Assembly: GCF_011074885.1 (NCBI RefSeq)
Contig: NC_054684.1
Location: 310,001-374,000, forward strand
Direction of reading: 5' to 3'
Length of the DNA stretch: 64,000 nt
DNA from: Brettanomyces bruxellensis
Taxonomy: Eukaryota; Ascomycota; Pichiomycetes; Pichiales; Pichiaceae
The translations under genes and the position numbers were made by a program. Positions within the stretch are counted from its first letter, which is position 1, and every line of letters starts with the position of its first letter. Under the pieces are notes generated by a model that had not been told where the DNA came from, ran no database searches, and was given only the letters and a program-made list of their open reading frames with translations. Of this stretch, positions 1 through 9,338 are shown in pieces.

Positions 1-275
1 AATGGGGTTGTTCGCAAACACTTAATGGTACACAGAGCCCCCCCCACCTATTAATCAAAGAATTGTTTGCAGTATTTTGCTTGCTCCACAGTTTGCCTCA
101 TTTTTTTGTTCCATTTTATTCTTCCGAAGAAAGCAAAGTTTGTAAACCCGTAAATTAAAATAATATGATTATAAAAGTGATAAGAGTTTCCATGCGTTCG
201 CCTAACAGTTTCATTCAGTGTATAAGTATAAGATTTGAGGACTAGTTAAGATAATAAACAAATATTGAGTATAAA

Positions 276-1154
276 ATGGTGTCTGTTCCTGAAGTGAATT
301 TGAACTCTGGTAAAGTGATTCCTACCATTGGATTAGGTTTCTGGCTTACCCCTGAAGATCAGGCTGCAAACATTGCCTACGAAGGACTCAATGCCGGATA
401 CAGGCTATTGGATTCAGCCAGAATTTACAAAAATGAGCAGGGTGTCATTAATGGTATTGCAAGGTGGCTTGCTGAAGATCCAGAACATCGTCATCGGGGA
501 GATGTTTTTTATACCACAAAAATTTATGACACTGAACATGGTTACAGTGAGACGAAAGCGGCTTTGAATAATTCAATTGAAAAGGCCAAAAAAATTGGAT
601 ACATTGATTTAGTTTTGGTTCACTCTCCACAATCAAATTATGAGAAGAGGCATGGAACTTGGATGGCATTACAAGAAGCTGTTGACAGCGGTAAGGTTAA
701 GAGTATCGGTGTTTCCAATTATGGAATAAAGCACATTAAAGAACTCTTGGCATATCCGGACTTGAAGTTTAAGCCTGTAATCAATCAATTGGAGTTGCAT
801 CCATGGTTGACCAGAACAAAGCTAGTTGAATTCAGTAAGTCTCAGGGCATTGCGATTGAAGCATACTCACCTTTGACTCATGGAAAGAGGCTGAACGACC
901 CAGACTTGGTTAGATTGGGAAAGAAGTATTCAAAGTCTCCAGCACAGATTTTAATCCGGTGGTCTTTGGACAAAGGCTTCATTCCACTTCCAAAGACGGT
1001 TCACACCGCACGCCTTGCGTCAAATTTAGATGTGTTTGACTTCAATCTAACAAATGATGAAGTGAAATTGTTAGATCAGAAAGACGAGGATTTGAAGTTC
1101 TGCTGGGATCCTACAGTTTATCCTTTGGATAACGAGAAAAGAAAGGATGCTTAA
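276..1154 (+). CDS. Aldo-keto reductase, YJR096W-like
   Basis: This 292-residue protein is a NAD(P)H-dependent aldo-keto reductase that reduces aldehydes or ketoses to alcohols in the cytosol. The catalytic tetrad is visible: Asp46 and Tyr51 in LLDSARIYKNE, Lys82 in YTTKIY and His116 in LVLVHSP. The C-terminal half keeps the cofactor-binding part, with IGVSNYG, NQLELHPW and LPKTV. Length and these motifs match the YJR096W group of yeast, whose members reduce xylose and arabinose in vitro. The start is the first ATG of the frame, followed by MVSVPEVNLNSGK, which aligns with the usual N-terminus. The substrate cannot be read from sequence. Confidence 0.9.
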   Translation: MVSVPEVNLNSGKVIPTIGLGFWLTPEDQAANIAYEGLNAGYRLLDSARIYKNEQGVINGIARWLAEDPEHRHRGDVFYTTKIYDTEHGYSETKAALNNSIEKAKKIGYIDLVLVHSPQSNYEKRHGTWMALQEAVDSGKVKSIGVSNYGIKHIKELLAYPDLKFKPVINQLELHPWLTRTKLVEFSKSQGIAIEAYSPLTHGKRLNDPDLVRLGKKYSKSPAQILIRWSLDKGFIPLPKTVHTARLASNLDVFDFNLTNDEVKLLDQKDEDLKFCWDPTVYPLDNEKRKDA

Positions 1155-2304
1155 GCTTTTAATTATATATATACATATATATCTAACTATTTACAGAGAA
1201 GGTACTGATTATAAAGTATGCACATGTTACTGCTTTGACATAAAGAATGTGGGAAAATCATGTAGAGAAAAGCTCTGTAACTAGGCATTTGAAGATTTTG
1301 CAAGATATTGATGACTCAAACGAAATCATATTTACCAAAGAGGAACCAGGATAAGATACAATGCAATGAAAAGAATGCTATTCTCCTTCATATTATTGCA
1401 TCCAAAAATCGTGCCGATTCATTGTAGATAAAACTCTTTTTATGCTCACAATTCCTCGAATATTGATAACAGGAAGGTAATATTGTACTTCAATTTTTAA
1501 ATCAATAACATTTCTAATCAAGTCTGCAAACAACAAATTAAGCATTTCCTTTAGGGCCATACTTATTCTAATAATGAAAATACAAATCGTGCAAGACATG
1601 TGAGATAGAAGTGTCGGACGTATGAGAATATTACCGAGTATTAGGCAATATATTATTATATGTCATTAGATTTATTTGTTTTGAGAGAGTGAAAGAAGGA
1701 AATTCATTTTTTATGGTGACACATACACAATTGTTAGAATGTTAAAGGCATTAACATTATCACACATACCACTTGGTACATTTATATCCACCCACTTAGG
1801 TAACCGACCTTACAATTGTCTGAATCTCCCCGACTGCTAGGTTCTTATTAGTTCTATTAAAGAAGGAGTTTGATAGCTGAAGCCCGGGAGTAACTCATAA
1901 GGTCTCTCTTAACTCCGACACTACATCTATATAAAGTGAAGATATTCCCTTTGGTATATCGTTATACATACTCTTTATTATATACTACAATAAATATCGA
2001 AACACTATATAAATCTGGTAACACTAACTTTAACATACATCGTTGAGCATGCCTCCTTCAGTTTGCAATGTGATCTTTTCGAGGAAAAACTACAACTTTG
2101 CATCATTCTAAACATACTTGTCTGAGGTTGATGGGGTTGTGTGCGTCATAATTCTACAAAAATAAATATTGTAAGTTAAGGTCAATTAAAGCTGGTACTA
2201 TTTCACAAAGATGCCCAAACCAAAAAACGTGTTAACTTACGTAATGTAATAGCGAAAAACGTAAAAGTAGTAGCAAAAATTGAAAGAGGGAGTTCGCCCT
2301 TATA
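1155..2304. other. Gene-poor spacer between the reductase and tRNA-Leu
   Basis: No convincing gene is present. The short open frames here have no recognisable product. The middle part (1732 to about 2035) has features of a solo LTR and is listed separately. The rest is AT-rich with no structure I can name. Confidence 0.6.
1732..2035 (+). mobile_element. Possible solo LTR of a Ty1/copia-type element
   Basis: The segment opens with TGTTAGAATG, which resembles the TGTTGGAATA start of Ty1-type LTRs. It carries an internal TATATAAAG at about 1928 and an AATAAA-like signal at about 1990, and ends in AACA at 2023 or 2035. It lies about 270 bp upstream of a tRNA gene, the preferred target zone of Ty1-like elements. 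No target-site duplication is visible: the left flank is acaat, and the right flank is ctaac or tacat depending on the end chosen. No coding part of an element is attached. Ordinary AT-rich DNA could give the same impression. Confidence 0.25.
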
Positions 2305-2439
2305 GGGAGCGTGGCCGAGAGGTTTAAGGCGTCAGGATCAGATTTATTGTGGGGATTGTTTTCTCAAAACCCCGCAATGGTTTCAGAGCAACCTGATTTT
2401 CTCCATGAGATTCCCTGGGTTCGAACCCCAGCGCTCCCA
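2305..2439 (+). tRNA. tRNA-Leu(CAG) with a 48-nt intron
   Basis: The acceptor stem GGGAGCG (2305-2311) pairs with CGCTCCC (2432-2438), followed by discriminator A2439. The D arm has GCC pairing with GGC. The anticodon stem TCAGG (2332-2336) pairs with CCTGA (2392-2396). The T arm CTGGG-TTCGAAC-CCCAG is complete. The loop reads A-T-CAG-A before the intron, so the anticodon is CAG (2339-2341), decoding CUG. The intron at 2343-2390 starts one base after the anticodon, as in other nuclear tRNAs, and contains a hairpin (ATTGTGGGG with CCCCGCAAT). The long variable arm makes it class II. A as discriminator and T33 indicate leucine, since serine tRNAs carry G at the discriminator. The internal A box (TGGCCGAGAGG) and B box (GGTTCGAACCC) are intact. 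Confidence 0.93.
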
Positions 2440-2441
2440 TA

Positions 2442-2448
2442 TTTTTTT
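2442..2448 (+). terminator. Pol III terminator of tRNA-Leu
   Basis: A run of seven T residues begins three bases after the last base of the mature tRNA. This is the standard RNA polymerase III stop signal. Confidence 0.85.
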
Positions 2449-2578
2449 ATGCAGTTTTGGGTGAAAGGCAAGTTTATGTGGAGTTAAAAGTCAAATTGGG
2501 TGATAATTATTTATATATGGATAATAAATTGAATTTACCAATGCATAACCTGCTTAACTCAGGGTGTCAATTTGGATA

Positions 2579-2600
2579 GATCCTATGTGAAAATAGGATC
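2579..2600. repeat. 8-bp perfect inverted repeat (hairpin)
   Basis: GATCCTAT at 2579-2586 and ATAGGATC at 2593-2600 are separated by gtgaaa. It lies 130 bp past the tRNA terminator. The function is unknown and it may be chance. Confidence 0.4.
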
Positions 2601-3954
2601 ACTGAAATTAAAAATAAAAACTTGCCTCCCTTTTTAGGTCTTTCAAAAAAAAAGAGGTTGAAAAAAAAAATTACTTCAATGCTGATATGTCGAGTAAAAG
2701 GAAAACGGTGATCATTTTAGTTAAATTCCAAGGACCATGCGGGACCAACATTTTTATCGATAAAGATGCTTTGTTACCTTCTCAAAATTTGATGCACGAT
2801 ATTCATGTTCATAATTCCTAATGTATTTGGAACTACAAAAGGAAGTTCCATTTTTCAGTGCTTTTGTAAGATCATTGTTGCAATTCCCGATAGTCCACCC
2901 CAATGATGGCAATGAATTTAACCTTTTTTCGTGTCTTGAAGGTTCGACCATCTTATAATTTTATACTTGTTTGAATGTCTTCATTACAAAAGTAAATTTT
3001 ATTTAGGCTTAATCGAAACAATTATTTGACCTGATTATATATTAACAACATGTTGATGTAGTTATGCGTTGAACAATTATATATTTCAAACACAAGCCAC
3101 AACTGAGCCAATCCTTGCTTTGATTCCACAAATAGAATAGTGGTGGCATTAGTCGCTGCCACACAAATATATTCATAAAAATACACTTTTTAATGGGCGT
3201 TGCTTTCGATCCACTTACGTGGTATAGACAGTGTAACATATATGAAATATTCAAATGATCTAAAGTATACGTTGTCCGATTGCAATATAATATATGTTGT
3301 CCTTTTCCCCTCAGATGAGCCAATTTAAACAAGGAAAGGAGAGATCTTTGAGGGATTTTTTAACTTGAAGCATTTTCCATTAAATTATCTGGATTTATGA
3401 GTTTGACGGCATAGTGGGTTTGATCCATAACTAATAATGTCTTTATGCAATTATTCAAGGTCGCTCTTCAAATCATAATTATGAGTGTGTTATATGTTCG
3501 TTTTTACGAAAATGGATGTGAGGATGGGGGGAAAAATGAAATGCATCTGGATTACCTCATGAAACTTCACTAAGTTGATTAAGATATCGTTTTCTTACTG
3601 TTACCTTGTGGCTTGGAATATGCTTCTAATGTAAGCCTATATCTATTTTTTTGCTTTATATTGTAGAAAATAATAATGTATTGCATAACTCTAGTGGAGA
3701 AAATGCTGTGATAAGTATGCTTGAGGGCATTTTTAGCGAGATCTGTTGATCGAAAAGAAAATGGTGGTTAAGATGCATCGAAAGAAAAGTTGTACGCTGT
3801 GAGTAAAAGCACTGAAATACGTAAGCGTTCATTGTAAAAGGGTGAGTATACATACAAATAATTAACGTCTACATGAAAATTCTCTCAACAACGACTAAAT
3901 ATGATTCTTAAATATCAAGTTCTAGGAACATACATCTTTATTCACTTCCGCATA

Positions 3955-6900
3955 CTAATTAATGTTGTCATCATTCCAGAAATCCAAATAAAGATCAAGA
4001 AGACAGGATGCACTCCATGCTTGTGTTGGTGAGGAATCGTTACAAAAGGCACCATCTTTGTTTGTGAGTTCGGCAAGGCCGGCCCAGTCATTACTTTTGA
4101 GCCATTTAACATTACCAGACAATCGTTCAGATAGTATCTTGTCCAACGAGCAGGATGGTTCAAACGAAGTTAATATTGATTGCTTTTTGCCATCATCGCC
4201 GTTTCCTAATCTCTTTCCGACCGTCTTATACATCAACCTTAATGCCCTCAAAAAGTAACCATAAATCCAGACCCATTCTGGACCTTGATGATAGTTTCTA
4301 CCCTTTGAGGTGGCAAAGTTATCACTATCCTCGCTGTTATTGTAATATGGTCTATAATTAAGATCGGAAGGATCTAATGTTCTGAGCCCGACCGGTCCCT
4401 TGAGAACACGATCCGCTAAAAGAAGAGCTTTGAGTGCCCTTTCTGGGGTGAAAAGTTCCGGAGCAACCATTATGGCTATAGGAAAGTTTCCTCTTAGTTG
4501 ATAATTCTCGTAAGGTTTTCCGGAGCCAACAATATCTTTATAAATTCCGCGGCGATTAACTATAGACGGATTAACCACAAATTGATTATCATCTTCTGGG
4601 TCCTCAGGTATATAGAAACAACGCTCGAAGTTCGATTGCAACAAGTTGTTCCACTGAGAGAATGTTATGACATCACCTTTCTGGGTTTTAACTTCGGTAT
4701 AAGAAAACATGCCGGAATTATGAAGTTGAATGACAAACCTCAAGGCACTCTTCAATAAGCCATTGATTTCTACATCAGCACCATCACGTGGAGTACCCGG
4801 AATTCCTTTTGAACCTGCACGTGCACTCTCACCCATCTTATCCATCCATGTTCCACAGTTATATTGATTACCACCAAAGACCAAACCGGTCTTCCAGTCA
4901 ACTTGAATATCGATATTAAAACCTGGGTCACGCATTTGTGAATCAATTTGTGTACCTGCATGCGCTTCTCTGTAATGTATTCCTTTTGCATGGCAAGCCA
5001 AAATTTCATAAATCACATCGGAAAGGTAGGAAGTTTTGGAGAAGGCCCTCTTATCCTCCCACGAGAACCATTCGTCATTCCAAGGAAGGAATCTACGACG
5101 AATGGGCGCCGAAAATAGCTTATCAACTTCCTCTTTTGGTGCTGTATTATAGAAATCTTGAATGGCTTGCAAAAAGAACCATACCGCATCCCGTGCATTG
5201 TACCGTGGCTCTTTACCAGAACCTAACAAGTTTGGAATAAGGCCATGTTTAAGCGTCATCGCGAAACACAAAATATGAGTGCGAGCAACCGCGAAACGTC
5301 CAGTAGCAAGCAATAAACCTCGAAGAGAAATAAACACATCCCTACCCCAACATCTCATGAAGTCATAGCTAAAGTGTGGTAGACCGGCAGCTAGAGTAAG
5401 GTTATCAAGATCTGATCCAAGAGGTGATAGTGATGCCGAGCGTGACTCTCCTACCATCTGAACTGATACAAGCGACAAGCTTTGGATGAACGTTGATGCC
5501 TTTTGTATTGGTTTAGGCATCAAGCTCAACGCCCGATATCTTAATGCTTCATATGCAACACTTATAGCAAGAGAGAAGAATCTTGGAATCATGAAACTAG
5601 GCAATTTTTTGACTCGTTCGAATCTCTGCTCTATCCAAAGTCTAAATTGCCGAATAGCCTTAGACCTGTTAGGATTATTGTGCTGATCTGTTGTAAGCTC
5701 ATATTTAGCAATTCTTTGAGGAATATAATCAAGTGCCCACGTACCTTGTCGAAGATGCTCTGCTATAGGATGTGCTAAGTCGTTGTTAGCAACAACATTT
5801 CTTAGAACCGAGATCCATCCCTGGATACCCGCATAAACCAAATGCCCATAATTAGGAATGTCGTACACTCCATCAACTCCCCCACTCGCATCTCTCTCTT
5901 CAGACTCACACCTGTACATAATTGAATTGATATCAGCGAGACACAAATTTCCAGCAGCCTCCAAAGCACCAGTACGCACATATTCATCTAGCTCTACATT
6001 GCAGTTTGGAATCTCAGTTGATAAAACAATAATTGATCCCTGAGGGAAATAATCAGGTAGGACGACAGTTGTTGCATTTTTCTCATGGTCAAACGTACAA
6101 ACTGCAGGCTGTAAGCTTTTAAGTTCTACATCCACCGTTTCAATCTTTCCAATTTCTGAGTTTTGAATTCCGAATGATCGTGGGGAAACTGAACCGTCCT
6201 TTGTACTTTTTTCTTTCCTTTGCAATGTATATCCAAACAAATTTTTGACACTCGTACCACTCAAAAGAATAGGTTCCAACTTCTGTTCTCCTTCTCCATC
6301 CGAGAACTTTGTTCGGGCAACGAGAAAGCAGCCCTTTCCGGTCTTAGCATTAAATCTATGGACGGTAATAAACTGGCCTTCATGATGAACGTGCATCTCA
6401 TTTGCTTCCAAATCATCAACTGTTTCCTCAGAGAAAACATGGCGAAGCTTATTAAGACGGGCTTTTACATCTCCAATGCCAAGACCCGGACCATACTTAT
6501 AATGCCTTCTCTCATTCACCAAATCTAACAAGTGTGGATAGCATTCATCATATCCCATAGTTGTACCGGTCGCACACGAGCAAAAAGCAACTAACGCACT
6601 ATTCGGTAGTGTATCTTCCACTGTCCTCTTATCAAATGGAGTCTCATTATCATGTGTACAATCCATAAACAAAGCATGTGGTTGTGCAAATGTCACAAGT
6701 TCTGGAACCGGAATTTCGGATCTGGCGTTAAGTTCCTCCCCATTTCTCTTCGAAAATTCGGCAGGTTCAGCTGGATACGAGACGGTATCAATAGGTAACC
6801 ATCTAAATGAACCTATCGGTTTGCCACCGTGTCGGTGAACAAGTCTGGAAAGCTCACCAACAGAATATGCTTGCATAGCTTCTCTAATTAGCGAAGAAAT

Positions 6901-8664
6901 ACCCAATCTTTCAGCGAAGTATATGTCCAAATCCTCACTTCCAGTGAAAAGCTCTGCTACAACATATAGATTTGGACGAACAGCACGTGCCGCATCAAGC
7001 AAATATTCACCAACGTGAATCGGAGTAGAATGACAGTTATCTATACGAAAACCATGAAACACTTGGGCGGACATCTCAGCGTACTTTTTCATTCTTGCCC
7101 AGAGATAGGGTGAATCATCTGGACTTCGACCATATCTAAGTTTAACGCAATCGCCCCAAACAATAACCTCTCTTCTAAGATAACATTTAGACTTACTGGA
7201 TGCAAAGTCAACCAAAGGGTTACCTCCCCAAATCCAGCCATTATTTGCCAATGCCCACTTCCTGCCGTTTGAATCAGAAAATCTGGTAAAGTATGGCTCA
7301 GTCAATGGGGAGTCTTTAGTAACTTCTCCCATCAGTGGGCCACTTGGATCCAAACGCTGATAATTGATACGGTTGTAAAGGTTCTCCAATATTTCCTCAT
7401 TATCTTGGTCATACTCCTTGTATAATGGTAAATTGACCTCATCTATGATTTCACGAGCCTTACATTCAATAGGCTCGTAGCTATTTCCGAAGTAGACATC
7501 ATCTCCACAAACTTTCCGTAAAACACCTACAAACTTCTCAATATCCAAGGAATTCTCAAATCTTGAGCCGAGTCCAAATGGCTTCTTAGAGCATTTTTCA
7601 GTGACATATTTGGCAATTTCTTTAAGTGGAGTATTTGTGCCCAATGGTAGCCTCGAGATATCGTCAGCTTTCCTATTAGATCGCTCATTCCATGCCAGCC
7701 TAAGCTCCTTTAAATGCTCCTTGACATTCACAACATAGAACTGCCATAACCGAAGGTCACCCAACACATGAATTTTTATGCCATCCATAACTTTTAATAA
7801 ATCCCCAGTATTACGAATCACGGTTGGGCATCCATGCCAGCTCATGTAACGAGAAAAGTGAAGAAGAAGTTCATCCAATAGCATTGCTGCCTGTAAATGT
7901 GGTGCCGTTTCTTGATTGTAACCAGACTCCGGATGTTCTCTAAGCCAGGGAGAGTTATTCGCTGTGTGATTAAACACGACATCAGTCATTGAAAGAATTC
8001 CATATTCTTTTTCTAGGTCAGCAATCATAGCCTGCACATCTTCTCTGCCGTTAGGAAACTCATGCCTATCAAAGTCTAGTTGGTCACATATAGAATATGG
8101 TGAATTAGATTCCCCACGAACCTGCAAAGGTGTAAAATGAATCATGTTGTAATTCTTGCGATGTATCTCCTCGAATAAAGACTTCCAGTCAGACGGTGAA
8201 GACCCTACCCACTTCGAAACCACGGACTGCATGGTGACGCTATTTAATGGTAGAAATTCTCCGTTGATAAATAACGATGGTGGCACAACAAAATGGAATC
8301 GACGGGTTGTTTCAAGCTTTCTCTCGTCATGATAGCTCAAGTAGTAAGAGAATGCACCTGGAGTATAAATATTGATGTCAACAATTGTATCACGGTCAAA
8401 TCTGCTCTTAATCCGATGCCCATAGAACTTGCCTCTTTTATACTCAGTATGACCATCAGGCTGTACATCAGTCCAAATCGTACCTTCATTAGTTATCATG
8501 CTTCCGGCTTCAATATAGAAACGTAGACAAAACAGGGGGGACAGTCCCTTTTCAGTATCGAATGTCTCTTGAGGTGGAAGAGCTGGAAACGAGAGAACAC
8601 CATGTCCTCCTGTGGTAGACGGCTCTCCTATGTCTCCGAGTCTTAATTGAACAATCCGTGTCAT
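3955..8664 (-). CDS. GDB1: Glycogen debranching enzyme
   Basis: This bifunctional enzyme has 4-alpha-glucanotransferase and amylo-alpha-1,6-glucosidase activities. It removes the branch stubs left by glycogen phosphorylase in the cytosol. The protein is about 1569 residues, against 1536 in Saccharomyces. The N-terminal transferase half carries the three acidic catalytic sites of the GH13 type: FRIDNCHS near residue 540, VVAELF near 569 and THDNETP near 672. The C-terminal glucosidase half has RCWGRDVF near 1106 and GTWMDKMGES. The frame stays open upstream to 8715 only through a TTG codon. I chose the ATG at 8664 because MTRIVQLRLGDIGEP aligns with the yeast N-terminus. The stop is TAG at 3955-3957. 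Confidence 0.97.
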   Translation of the reverse strand: MTRIVQLRLGDIGEPSTTGGHGVLSFPALPPQETFDTEKGLSPLFCLRFYIEAGSMITNEGTIWTDVQPDGHTEYKRGKFYGHRIKSRFDRDTIVDINIYTPGAFSYYLSYHDERKLETTRRFHFVVPPSLFINGEFLPLNSVTMQSVVSKWVGSSPSDWKSLFEEIHRKNYNMIHFTPLQVRGESNSPYSICDQLDFDRHEFPNGREDVQAMIADLEKEYGILSMTDVVFNHTANNSPWLREHPESGYNQETAPHLQAAMLLDELLLHFSRYMSWHGCPTVIRNTGDLLKVMDGIKIHVLGDLRLWQFYVVNVKEHLKELRLAWNERSNRKADDISRLPLGTNTPLKEIAKYVTEKCSKKPFGLGSRFENSLDIEKFVGVLRKVCGDDVYFGNSYEPIECKAREIIDEVNLPLYKEYDQDNEEILENLYNRINYQRLDPSGPLMGEVTKDSPLTEPYFTRFSDSNGRKWALANNGWIWGGNPLVDFASSKSKCYLRREVIVWGDCVKLRYGRSPDDSPYLWARMKKYAEMSAQVFHGFRIDNCHSTPIHVGEYLLDAARAVRPNLYVVAELFTGSEDLDIYFAERLGISSLIREAMQAYSVGELSRLVHRHGGKPIGSFRWLPIDTVSYPAEPAEFSKRNGEELNARSEIPVPELVTFAQPHALFMDCTHDNETPFDKRTVEDTLPNSALVAFCSCATGTTMGYDECYPHLLDLVNERRHYKYGPGLGIGDVKARLNKLRHVFSEETVDDLEANEMHVHHEGQFITVHRFNAKTGKGCFLVARTKFSDGEGEQKLEPILLSGTSVKNLFGYTLQRKEKSTKDGSVSPRSFGIQNSEIGKIETVDVELKSLQPAVCTFDHEKNATTVVLPDYFPQGSIIVLSTEIPNCNVELDEYVRTGALEAAGNLCLADINSIMYRCESEERDASGGVDGVYDIPNYGHLVYAGIQGWISVLRNVVANNDLAHPIAEHLRQGTWALDYIPQRIAKYELTTDQHNNPNRSKAIRQFRLWIEQRFERVKKLPSFMIPRFFSLAISVAYEALRYRALSLMPKPIQKASTFIQSLSLVSVQMVGESRSASLSPLGSDLDNLTLAAGLPHFSYDFMRCWGRDVFISLRGLLLATGRFAVARTHILCFAMTLKHGLIPNLLGSGKEPRYNARDAVWFFLQAIQDFYNTAPKEEVDKLFSAPIRRRFLPWNDEWFSWEDKRAFSKTSYLSDVIYEILACHAKGIHYREAHAGTQIDSQMRDPGFNIDIQVDWKTGLVFGGNQYNCGTWMDKMGESARAGSKGIPGTPRDGADVEINGLLKSALRFVIQLHNSGMFSYTEVKTQKGDVITFSQWNNLLQSNFERCFYIPEDPEDDNQFVVNPSIVNRRGIYKDIVGSGKPYENYQLRGNFPIAIMVAPELFTPERALKALLLADRVLKGPVGLRTLDPSDLNYRPYYNNSEDSDNFATSKGRNYHQGPEWVWIYGYFLRALRLMYKTVGKRLGNGDDGKKQSILTSFEPSCSLDKILSERLSGNVKWLKSNDWAGLAELTNKDGAFCNDSSPTQAWSASCLLDLYLDFWNDDNIN

Positions 8665-9338
8665 AGTATTGTGTATCTCGTTCTTTAATGTAGATAGCGA
8701 GATGCCAGAATGCAAAATCTAGAACACAATTTAATGAAAGATACACATATAGAAAGACGATGCGGAATCTTTTTTAAAATTCTTCTTTCCATAGAAGGAT
8801 TATTTATTATCAAGTTTGGAGAGAGAAGGGAGGAGGAGGCGGGAAAAAAATATAATTTCAAAAAATATAGGTGACCAGCGGCTGTATTTTCAATGGGGTA
8901 AATACACTTTACGGTCCGGATAGCGCATCTCTATCTGAAGCATTTTCTTAAGGAACATTTACTGGCGATTTGGCATACGTCGAATATCATCTTTTTATGT
9001 TATACTATATGTAAAATCTTCTTTTCTTCATTAAGTATCAAACATGTAGAATAAATGATGATGCTCTTTTCTATTTTGACTGCTTTGCTTTCTCTTCATA
9101 TTATTTATCGCGCGGCTAACAAACAATGGAAGAAAAAAATTAAACAATCGGCTACTCCAGGAATTTTTCTATAACCCGCAATAATAGAGCACGGAGGAAC
9201 AATCAACGCTACGAAGCTGCTGAAAAACATATAAACTTAGGTGAAGACATATAAATTTCAGGTCTGCTGCTAAGCAATAATGACCACTCATTAATCGTAT
9301 TAGAGTACAATACTCAACACACAAAGTTCTTGATAATT
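8665..9338. promoter_or_regulatory. GDB1 upstream region
   Basis: This 674-bp spacer lies between the GDB1 start and the 3' end of the next minus-strand gene, so it holds the GDB1 promoter. It is AT-rich, with a purine-rich stretch near 8820-8850. I see no exact stress element (AGGGG or CCCCT) and no other gene. Confidence 0.5.

Larger units (their letters stand above)
2440..3954. other. Gene-poor AT-rich spacer between tRNA-Leu and the GDB1 3' end
   Basis: No ORF with a recognisable product is found on either strand. The only discrete structure is a perfect 8-bp inverted repeat, GATCCTAT and ATAGGATC, separated by six bases at 2579-2600. Given the tRNA beside it, this could be decayed mobile-element territory, but I cannot demonstrate that. 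Confidence 0.55.

Noticed and set aside
3042..3332. Minus-strand 96-codon frame between the tRNA and GDB1, which in mixed frames faintly resembles a copia RNase H segment
   Set aside because: The resemblance needs two frame changes and only a few residues agree. No other element part is present and the AT-rich region could produce it by chance.
5610..5630. GTTCGAATC resembling a tRNA B box
   Set aside because: It lies in the GDB1 coding sequence and no tRNA stems surround it.
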